Source of the DNA: Calothrix sp. NIES-2100
GTDB lineage: Bacteria > Cyanobacteriota > Cyanobacteriia > Cyanobacteriales > Nostocaceae
Direction: 5' to 3'
Length of the DNA: 64,000 nt
Assembly (NCBI RefSeq): GCF_002368195.1
Contig: NZ_AP018178.1
Coordinates: 6,584,645-6,648,644, forward strand
A program made the translations under genes and the position numbers. The notes under the pieces are model-generated. The model did no database searches. It was not told the origin of the DNA and saw only the letters and a program-made list of their open reading frames with translations. How positions within the stretch are numbered: position 1 is the first letter of the stretch; every line of letters starts with the position of its first letter. Below, piece by piece: positions 1-8,300 of this stretch.

Positions 1-911
1 ACAGCAACAATATTTTGAGATGGCGTTGTCCAAGAAACAGGATTACCGCCAGGGTTTTTATTTGGTGTTGCTGACTCAGCAGGATTCTCTCCTACCATTC
101 TGGCAACTTCAATACCATATTGTTCCACAATAACAATAGGATTGGAGCCTTCATTCATTTCAATACGTTTAATCAAAAGACCGTTTGCCAATCGCTGTCC
201 GGCTTGTACATAGCGACTAGTCTGCTCATTTGGTACTTTGATAATCGCCTGGAGTTGTTTACCGATTAAAACTACTCCACTCACAAGCACAGCCCTTGCT
301 AAGTCTGGTTGTGGTCGTTCTGGTAATACAGATACTAGATTTGGACTAGGAACAACTGGCGGTAATACTGGAGTCAATCTAGGCAAAAATCTAGGCACAA
401 CTTTCGGCGATTTGGGCAAGACTTGAGCCAACTTAGGAGCAGGATTTGGCTTTTTGTTGCTAGGTGGGTTTAAACTAACTGATTTTACTGCACTGCGTAC
501 TGGTACTTTTACTACTGGTGGTTTAGGAATTGGCAGGGGAGGTAACTTAGGAACAGGTTTTGCATTAGTGCTGGAAATTGGGCTAACCTTCGGTAAGACG
601 ACAATTTCTGCAAAGGGGTCATTTCGACCTTTTGCTACCATCACTAACCGCTCTGTAGCATTAGTTGGTTGAATCAAAGTAGACGATGGACTATAAGTTA
701 CAGACGCAACTTTTGATACCTGTTTACCAGGAACTACTGGATTATTAAAAGATTGAGTAGCTGACGGCGATTTAACTGCTGGTTTTGCAGTCGGGGGAAT
801 ATTAGCCGCCGGACTAGGATTACTAGCCTGCGGTGTTTCTTCTGAACTACATCCAGCGATCGCCAACATTAAAATGGCTACACCTGCAATTGTCGAATTT
901 CTTCTGACCAT
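1..911 (-). CDS. Proline-rich lipoprotein, PilP-like C-terminal region (partial, C-terminus outside window)
   Basis: An open frame runs from an ATG at 911 to the left edge without a stop, so the 3' end is missing. The N-terminus is a lipoprotein signal: two Arg, a hydrophobic core and a lipobox ending AIAGC at about residue 20. A long low-complexity Pro/Lys/Val-rich region follows. A short RNDPF motif lies near residue 98, and the last visible part reads as a small beta domain (VSGVVLIGKQ, then PNEQTSRYVQAGQRL). A DPF motif followed by such a domain recalls PilP, the periplasmic lipoprotein that couples the type IV pilus inner-membrane complex to the secretin; this is a by-eye resemblance. 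It lies 164 bp downstream of sigF on the same strand. Lipoprotein call firm, PilP link moderate. Confidence 0.75.
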   Translation of the reverse strand, partial: MVRRNSTIAGVAILMLAIAGCSSEETPQASNPSPAANIPPTAKPAVKSPSATQSFNNPVVPGKQVSKVASVTYSPSSTLIQPTNATERLVMVAKGRNDPFAEIVVLPKVSPISSTNAKPVPKLPPLPIPKPPVVKVPVRSAVKSVSLNPPSNKKPNPAPKLAQVLPKSPKVVPRFLPRLTPVLPPVVPSPNLVSVLPERPQPDLARAVLVSGVVLIGKQLQAIIKVPNEQTSRYVQAGQRLANGLLIKRIEMNEGSNPIVIVEQYGIEVARMVGENPAESATPNKNPGGNPVSWTTPSQNIVA

Positions 912-1075
912 TAGCCGTTCTCAAAAGGCATAGGAAAATTTGTTTGGAAAATAGACATGCCTAAAATTTATATTCCAGGCTAAGTCTGTTCCTTTTATAA
1001 CCTAATTTTTTTTATTTCAATGGTTATTTTTAGTACTGTTAGTCCAGCATAACTGCGGAGTATGTTCCTGGACAG

Positions 1076-1852
1076 TTAATCTTCAGCCACAGCCATGAGA
1101 TTTTTCAACAAGTCCAACCCTTTTTTCACCCTCCGGGAAACCGTGACTACACTAATTCCTAAGTGTTCTGCTACTTGTTTTTGTGTCAAATCTTGTAAAA
1201 ATACACATTCCAAGACTTCACGAGTGCGCTGTTCTAGTTGAACCAAGGCTTGTTGTAGGCGTAGTTGGTCTTCTTGTGCTAGTTGAAAACTGCGGTAGCG
1301 GTGATCGGGAACTAATTCCCCTAAGCTTGTCGCACCTTCTTCGCCATCTTGGATTGGCACATCCAGACTTAAAGGTGCACGATTGATCCATGCTAATTTA
1401 ATTTCCTGCCATTCATCAGGGGAAATTTCCAGTGCGGCTGCTACTTCAGAGTCCGTAGGCTGACGGTTATATTTAGCACGCAAAGAACGCGAAACACCTA
1501 TTGCTTGCTGTTGCAGTGCTAAGTAGCGTCGGGGAATACGCACGGTGACACCTTTATCTCGCAAGTAGTGTTGAATTTCACCGCGAATATAGGGAATAGT
1601 AAAAGAACTAAAGGCATATCCTTTAGAAATTTCAAATTTTTCGATCGCCCTAATCAGACCCAAACAGCCGACTTGCAGCAAATCTTCGTAATTTTCATGG
1701 CATTGATTCATCCAGTAGTGAGCTTCTCGTCTCACTAACCCAAAATTGAGTTTAACCAGTTGATTGCGAACGGTTTCTGAGCGGGATTGCTGATATTCTC
1801 GCAATAACTGCCAAGTTTCATGTTTCAGTTCGTTGGTGACTGTGGTAGGCAT
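1076..1852 (-). CDS. sigF: RNA polymerase sigma factor SigF (group 3)
   Basis: 258 residues with the sigma-70 layout. Region 2 (about residues 50-100) has the core-binding and -10 motifs (YEDLLQVGCLGLIRAIEKFE, then FSSFTIPYIRGEIQHYLRD), region 3 holds IPRRYLALQQ, and region 4 (about 205-255) holds a helix-turn-helix LTQKQVAEHLGISVVTVSRR. The short length without region 1.1 fits a group 3 factor of the SigF/SigB/SigG type. In cyanobacteria SigF is known to control pilin and motility genes. The ATG at 1852 begins a conserved-looking N-terminus. Downstream on the same strand is a PilP-like lipoprotein, which fits a pilus-related role by context. Family assignment is secure; the regulon is from knowledge of relatives. 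Confidence 0.92.
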   Translation of the reverse strand: MPTTVTNELKHETWQLLREYQQSRSETVRNQLVKLNFGLVRREAHYWMNQCHENYEDLLQVGCLGLIRAIEKFEISKGYAFSSFTIPYIRGEIQHYLRDKGVTVRIPRRYLALQQQAIGVSRSLRAKYNRQPTDSEVAAALEISPDEWQEIKLAWINRAPLSLDVPIQDGEEGATSLGELVPDHRYRSFQLAQEDQLRLQQALVQLEQRTREVLECVFLQDLTQKQVAEHLGISVVTVSRRVKKGLDLLKNLMAVAED

Positions 1853-3431
1853 AGCACCGCGTTGATTAAGCAGAGCAAAGAAAGCGTTTAGTATTCGTTG
1901 GCAAACTCAGGTGCGATGGGATGATATCAAAGTAAATATCAACTTACATTAGCCAAATAAACTTATGGGATATAACAACTTTTTGCTGAAAAAAACCATA
2001 GTTTGTTTGGCAATCGCACCCAGTCTAAACAGACGAAGGTAGTGTTTTGTTATTTAGCTTTGGTATTACCTGGAGCGAAATAACTGCATACAGCCAAAAT
2101 ATAAAATTTATTAGTAAATTTGAAACCGAGATTGTACCTAATTTGACTTATTAATTAGCCAGTAAACTTCTAAATCAAAAATTTAAACCTTTAAAAATTC
2201 AGTTAAGATGGGAAAAGTTTGTTTTACCCGTAAAAATACGGAAGTCATTACCAAAATTTTAGAATAAATTGCAAAAAACTCAATATATCGCCTTAAATAT
2301 ACTTAGATATTCATCATTAATCAGTAATTTATAGCAAGTAAGTACAACTCCCCAGCAACAAGGCTCAAGGACGATTATTTTACTGATTTATAAATTATAA
2401 TCAGCAATTTTAAACTGCAATTTAAATATCATAAATTTTTAGTATGTAGAAAACAGCAATTGTCTTAATCTCATGAATTATTAACAGTAAATATAAACAG
2501 AAAACATAAACATCATAAATTTTTAGCATTTAGAGAATAGCAATCATCTTAACTTTATAAATTATTAACATTAACCCAGGTAAAGAAAATAAGAAATAAA
2601 TTTGTTTACGACTTATTTGTGATGAATATATTCACTAAGTTTATATAAATTAAATAAATCAGAGCTATGGTCTACATCACAGCTATAAATTATTTTCACC
2701 TACACCACTGAATCTTTGCTATTCATTCATATATGAAATATCTTTTCTATGCAACGGGTGGTTACCAATTAATTACTCATCGTTTATCAAGAAAGGCAGA
2801 GGGCAGGAGGCAGAAGGCTTTTATGGAATTCTGATTCCTGCCCTCTGCCACGACCATTCGCGCAGCGTCTCGTTGGCTTAGCCTCTCGTAGAGAAGAGAA
2901 GGGAGTAAGGGTTTAAGACCCCCACCAAATTGAAAATTTGGTGGCTCTTGTTTAGGAGGGGAGTCAATAGACAAGGATCAAGGGTCAAAAATCAAGGTTT
3001 TTTGGAATGCATGACTTCTTACCCTGAGCGTAGCCGTTCGCGTAGCTGACGCACCAGAAGGGTTGACTCTGGACAGCCTCTACGAAAAAAATATGACACT
3101 TGCGTAAGTCCTAAAACCTAGCCCTTTCAAGGTGGGTAAAAATTTTGCTCAAAAAATCTCTTTTTAATCTCTTATCTCTGTGTCCTCTGTGTCTGGAGTG
3201 GTTAAATAAATTACTATTTTAACCGCAGAGTCCGCAGAGAGCGCAGAGAAAAAACGGATTTTACGAGTCACCTTGAAAGGGGTAGTCCTAAAACCTAACC
3301 TTGATTTATTGAGTCACTTAGGTAAGTCCTTGTTCTACTTAGGACTTACGCACTCATAAGGAAAAATTAAGCCTTTGCGATAATTGAGTCACTTGGGTAA
3401 GTCCTTGTTCTTGTTCTACCTGCAAAAAAAA
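1853..3431. other. Gene-free, AT-rich stretch with interspersed repeats
   Basis: About 1.6 kb between sigF and the psbO terminator with no convincing gene. 1853-2760 is very AT-rich. 2850-2900 carries a repeat (GCGTCTCGTTGGCTTAGCC, CTCTCGTAGAGAAGAGAAG) and 3020-3060 another (CGTTCGCGTAGC, GACGCACCAGAAGG) that recurs at 42895-42915. 3170-3250 holds a CTCTGTGTCC / CCGCAGAG inverted pair. 3095-3405 holds whole and partial copies of the GGACTTACGCA MITE family. Confidence 0.6.
3340..3404. repeat. MITE-like element, GGACTTACGCA family
   Basis: The stretch begins AGGACTTACGCAC and ends GGGTAAGTCCTT, an imperfect terminal inverted repeat. Its left half aligns by eye with the left half of the element at 60580-60673 (GGAAAAA, then AAGCCTNTGCGAT). 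Single ends of the same family lie nearby at 3096-3113 and 3322-3332. Confidence 0.5.
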
Positions 3432-3463
3432 CACATACATCCTTCAGTACAAAGATGTATGTG
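3432..3463 (-). terminator. Rho-independent terminator of psbO
   Basis: A perfect 10-bp stem, CACATACATC with GATGTATGTG, encloses a 12-nt loop. Read on the minus strand the hairpin is followed at once by eight T residues (A-run 3424-3431 on the plus strand). It lies about 80 bp after the psbO stop. Confidence 0.8.
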
Positions 3464-3545
3464 AGTTAACTTTTGCATTCAAGCCTAATGCATACGAATT
3501 GTTATGCTGAACTGAGTGCCCGTAAGTTTTGGTACTCAAGAGAAA

Positions 3546-4385
3546 TTAGCCTCGATTGGGTTCAACCCGAGCGTAAAACAGACCACGAATCTTGACTTCT
3601 TTAGGTTCACCAGCGCCTAAATCTGTATCAGAGGGCTGTTCGCTCTCGAAAGTACCTGCAATTTCACCACTAGAATTGTCTACTTTTGCTACTTGGAGGG
3701 AAATTTTACCACTAAGAATTTCAGCACGCTTAACGTTAGTGCGGGTAAGTTCTTCATCATCCGCTTGGGCAGGCAGAGCTACGGCATTATCATAGCCAGT
3801 AACAACACCGCGACCTTTAGGATCTAAGAAGGCAGCACCACGATATGAAGGTACTTTGAATGTGCCTTCAAAATCTGTGGAGGTATTAAGACTGTTCAAA
3901 CCAGGTTGTGTTTGAGCAACTAAGTTTTTGATGGTAAACAGGAAAGGTACTCGCTCACCGCCAGGGAGTTGCACAGTGATGGCTTGGAAATCAAGACCAT
4001 CTTTTTCCACGAATGTCAAGCTGTTATCTGAATTAAATTTCAGATCGCCTTGTACCTGATCAATAGTGGAGGTATATCTGGTTAACAACTTGCCAGCAAC
4101 AAATTCTGCTTCTTGCCGTTTATTAGCGGGTTCTTCTTTGACGAAGAAATTAGTTGGTTCCAAGCAAAGTTCTTTGATGGTGTAGGACTGGCTAGAATTT
4201 AGGGGAATCGAACCACGGCTTGTTTCTGCCAGTTGGGGGCATTTGTTAGCCAAGCCAGTGCCGCGAATTTGTTCATATGTGAGTACATCTCTACTACTGC
4301 CAGAAGATGAACCTCCATCACTGCAAGCAGTTATTAGCCCCAGGCACAAAGCCAAAAATGCAACAATTAAAGCGCGATACCGCAT
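3546..4385 (-). CDS. psbO: Photosystem II manganese-stabilising protein PsbO
   Basis: The extrinsic 33-kDa subunit on the lumenal side of photosystem II, which shields and stabilises the Mn4CaO5 cluster. The mature part shows the conserved LTYEQIRGTGLANKCPQL start, the second conserved Cys in KELCLEP, FLFTIKNLVAQ, the PSYRG motif and the DPKGRG loop. I chose ATG 4385 (279 residues) because GAGG sits 6 nt upstream; a TTG 12 bases further up would add only four residues. The signal peptide ends LITAC at residue 21, which looks like a lipobox. The gene is transcribed alone and ends in a strong terminator at 3432-3463. Confidence 0.97.
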   Translation of the reverse strand: MRYRALIVAFLALCLGLITACSDGGSSSGSSRDVLTYEQIRGTGLANKCPQLAETSRGSIPLNSSQSYTIKELCLEPTNFFVKEEPANKRQEAEFVAGKLLTRYTSTIDQVQGDLKFNSDNSLTFVEKDGLDFQAITVQLPGGERVPFLFTIKNLVAQTQPGLNSLNTSTDFEGTFKVPSYRGAAFLDPKGRGVVTGYDNAVALPAQADDEELTRTNVKRAEILSGKISLQVAKVDNSSGEIAGTFESEQPSDTDLGAGEPKEVKIRGLFYARVEPNRG

Positions 4386-4920
4386 GGTCAACCTCAAATT
4401 TCAAAAATTAATATCTAACGTTGTAAAACTACACCAAAGTTTTGATCTCTGATGAGAAGCAGCCCTAAGGCGTTTAAGGCACTTCGCCTTTAAGTGTTCC
4501 CAAAGGGGGTGCTGAAGGAAAACAACAGGGGAATACCCTTGATACTTTCCTCTAGCGTATGGCAAAAGTGGCATCGCCTCAGACATTGTGTATTATGTAT
4601 GTGTCGCCACTACATACAGCCCTTTGTTGTAATAGGGAAATCAGCCAGATCATACGATTTTTTGAAACTCAAAATCAAAGCACTCTTGTCTTAACCAAGA
4701 ATACCGTGTTCCGATGTAGCTTGTGTTAAGGCTGTAATCAGCGTCATGGCTTTGTTTGAGAAGCGATCGCAATTCTTTTTGATCGGCAGATGACTTGGGC
4801 TATACTTTGCATTGCCTTTTGGTAGTCATGGCTAAACAACCAAAAGCAGAGTCAAGCCAATGAAAGCCAAAAATATAAAGGTAAATTTGAGTAGACCTGA
4901 ATTTATAGGGAAAAGCTGGC
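4386..4920. other. Divergent promoter region between psbO and a small gene
   Basis: 535 bp between divergently transcribed genes, so it should contain the psbO promoter and that of the 117-residue gene. One HIP1 octamer lies at 4763-4770. Short open frames here overlap each other on both strands and show no protein-like character. Confidence 0.5.
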
Positions 4921-5274
4921 ATGAACAACGACAGAAGCTTGGAAACAGAGGAATTGGCTTCTAAATTAGAAACGATCGCAACTACGGTGTATTCTGTAGT
5001 AGAAAGTTACCAAGGAGATTCCGTAGCTCTTTTGGCTCTTCTGAGGCAGTTAGAGCAGTTACACCGAGAAATCCGCGACGGTGCTTTTCAAGAAAGTTTA
5101 CCGGATAACCGTCAGCAACTTTACTCATTACTGAAAGATATTGAGTCTGAGGGTGGCTGGCCTTATATTGAGCGCATGAGGTTACAAGCCTTTTTAGTCA
5201 GATTGCTAGAAGATACCACCGCAGAAGAAAAAAGTGATGGTGTAGTGAACAGCGATCGCTCTTGTAGCTGGTGA
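4921..5274 (+). CDS. Small conserved-looking hypothetical protein
   Basis: 117 residues, acidic and largely alpha-helical by composition, with Leu-rich helices (ALLRQLEQLHREIRDGAF, QQLYSLLKDIE) and a GGWPYIERM turn. No catalytic motif, signal peptide or membrane segment. The ATG at 4921 opens the frame; only a weak purine stretch (AGGGAAAAG) lies upstream. Two HIP1 sites flank or end the gene. I do not recognise a named family; the amphipathic-helix pattern and its place beside psbO and the division genes suggest a core cyanobacterial protein rather than a mobile one. Confidence 0.7.
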   Translation: MNNDRSLETEELASKLETIATTVYSVVESYQGDSVALLALLRQLEQLHREIRDGAFQESLPDNRQQLYSLLKDIESEGGWPYIERMRLQAFLVRLLEDTTAEEKSDGVVNSDRSCSW

Positions 5275-5285
5275 GCAAAACTTAA

Positions 5286-5347
5286 TCATTAGTCATTGGT
5301 CATTGGTCATTGGTCATTTGTATTGACAAAGGACAAATGACAAATGA
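5286..5347. repeat. Heptamer repeat array (GGTCATT) with inverted tail
   Basis: Four to five copies of the GGTCATT/AGTCATT heptamer are followed by TTGACAAAGGACAAATGACAA, which folds back on the array. It lies between the convergent small gene and the STAND-WD40 gene. Confidence 0.75.
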
Positions 5348-5375
5348 CAGCCTTAACCAGGGAGGAAGCAAATTG

Positions 5376-8300
5376 TTAGGGTTTGTGGTTGATATTCTCG
5401 CAAAGAAAGCGATCGCGCTGATCAACATTGCGGTTGTGCTGGAGGTAATCATCCACCCAGTTACAACCACGCAGCAGTAAATCATCAATATTCAAATTCC
5501 AGAGAATGATTGTGTTGTCATCACCAGCCGAAGCCAATGTTTGACCATCAGGACTAAAACTGACACTTAATACTGCCCCTTGGTGTCCAGTCAGAGTTTT
5601 AATCAGTTTACCCTCACGGCTCCAGAGTTTGACTGTACGGTCCCAACTAGCAGCAGCGAGCAATTCACCATTCGGACTAAAGGCAACCGCATTAACGCTA
5701 TCGCTATAGCCTTTTAACAAGGTTTTTAACAACGTCCCGTCCCGCCGCCATAACTTCACTGTGTTATCCCAACTAGCAGAAGCCAATAACTGGTCAGTAG
5801 GACTAAAGCTGACACCTAACACCCAACCGTCTTGAGGCAAGAAACTTTTCAGCAAAGTACCATCGCGCCGCCACAGTTTTATCGTTTGATCGTCACTAGC
5901 AGAAGCTAAAAGCTGACCATCGGGGCTGAAATTAACACTATTTACCCATCCATTATGCCCGACCAAAGTTGTCAGCAAGCGACCATCACGGTTCCAAAGT
6001 TTCACTGTTTTATCTTTACTGGCTGAGGCTAATAACTCGCCATCAGGACTGAAACTCACGCCCAAAACACTATCGCTATGCCCTTGGAGTGTTTTCAGCA
6101 AAGTACCATCGCGCCGCCACAATTTGACAGTTTTGTCATAACTCCCTGATGCCAGCATCTCACCTTTGGGATCAAAACTGACACTAGGGACTTTATCTAG
6201 ATGTCCCTGCAAAGTTTTGTAAAGCTTGGTTTCTAGCTCATTACTTTTGGGATCTCGCTGCCAGAGTTTGACCGTGCGATCGCGACTACCAGAAGCTAAC
6301 ATCTGACCATCGGCACTCCAAGCCACACTTAAAACTCTACCCTTATGTCCTTTGAGGATTGGTAGTATTGGCGCATCTAAACGCCATAATTTCACGCTTT
6401 TGTCATAACTTGCTGATGCTAGCAGTTTGTTATCTGGGCTGAAGGCCACGCTGGCTACAGCATCACTATGGCCTTTAAAAGTTTTCAGTAAAGTACCTGT
6501 GATACTCCACAGATCAATGGTGTTATCATCACTGCCGGATGCTAACTTTTGACTATCAGAACTAAAATTCAAGCTCCAAATTGTATTGCTATGCTGCTGT
6601 AAGGTTTTGCTGGGACGAAAATCTAAGCCGTCTTGACTGCTATTGCGTTTTCTGCGCCAAAGTTGAATGATTTTATCTCTACCGCCAGATGCTAAGAGTT
6701 GACCATTAGGACTGAAAGCTACAGCGGTCACACCATGTCGATGACCCTGCAAGGTGGTGACTAAACTGCCATCTCTTCGCCAGATTTTGACTGTTTTGTC
6801 TTCACTAGCTGAGGCAATGAATTGTCCATCAGGGCTGAAGGTTACCCAGTTAACCCATCCTTGATGTCCCCTGAGAACTTTGACTAAACTACCATCCTTA
6901 CGCCAGAGTTTAATGGTTGTGTCCTTACTACCAGTAGCTAACAACTCACCATCTGGGCTGAAACTGACGCTATAAATCCAATCTCCGTGCCCTTCTAAGG
7001 TTTTGTATGGTTGTGAGTCAAATTCACCTGTAATCGCATTTCTGTGCCAGATTTGCACGGTTTTATCTAAGCTGGCTGAAGCTAAGGTCTGACCATCTGG
7101 GCTAAAACTGACGCTGGTCACCGCATCGTTATGACCTTTGAGAGTTTGCAGTAACGTTCCGTCAGGATGCCAAATTTTTATTGTTCTATCTGTACTACCT
7201 GAAGCTAAGAACTGACCATCTGGGCTAAAAGCTACACTCCAGACAATATCACCATGACCTTCCAAGCGATTTTGCTCTTTAACACCATAAACAGCTTGTT
7301 GCAGGGCTGTCACCACTCGCATTTTGGTGTCTGCTTGCACTCCAGGAGCAAGTTTGAGTTTTTTCCAAGCCCGTAAACTTTCTAATAGGGCATCAAACTC
7401 TTTATTAGAGGCAAATAGAGCTTCGCTTGCAGCAGTAATAGCACTGATTTTAAAGTTAGTTTCACTACGTTCTGCCCTCCGAGTTTGGAGAATTGCGGCT
7501 CTTCTCTGTAAGTCAGCTTGCCACCATAATACGGCTATTGATCCCGCCATGATTGCCAGCACTCCACCTGTGATGCGCGCTTCTAGCAGTCGGCGTTGCA
7601 AAACCAAATTCAGCTGTTCTTGAGAGACTTTTTGGGCAACTTCAGCCCGATTTTTTTCAAATCTGACTTTTTCTAATTCAGCGACCATGCCATAGTTGTT
7701 TTTTTGGCGAATCGGTTCAACTAAGTAATCGTGAACCAGCTGATAGCGATCGCCTAATTCTTCTGGCTCTCGCAACACCAACCCCGAACCCACCAAAATT
7801 TCTAAAATAAATTCCCAAGATGAGTCTAAATCAGATATTGCCGCCGAATTATTGCCTATAGCATCTGCCAAATCAGCTTTTGTTTTGAGTGGTCTTGTGC
7901 CTTTTTCATCGGTTAATTCAAACAATAATTTCCAACTACGCTCTTCGTTTTCCTGCCCACAATCTTTGATCACTTCCTCAAGCCAACGTTCTACTAGTTT
8001 GCTAGAGCCACCGCACAGCCTATATTGTGCGAGGGTAGTAATATTTTCTGTTTGCAGTTGCGCACCAACTATTTGTAGCTCAATCGGATGTACTTCATCT
8101 ATTTCTTCTGCTAAATCATTGACTAATTGGTTAGTCAAATCATCAGTTATTTCATAATGTGAACGTTGGGTCAGACTTTTGATGATATTGATAGCATCAT
8201 TCCGGTTGAATTTTCCTAAATAATAGCGAATATCCTTATCTAAAATATTCTTATTGATTACACCTAAATCATATAAACCATCACTATTCTCTTTGCTTAA

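Noticed and set aside
238..672. Two plus-strand frames at the left edge
   Set aside because: They are antisense shadows of the lipoprotein gene, which reads cleanly on the minus strand.
2777..2974. 65-codon minus-strand frame between sigF and psbO
   Set aside because: It is built from an interspersed repeat (CTCTCGTAGAGAAGAGAAG) and has no protein-like pattern.
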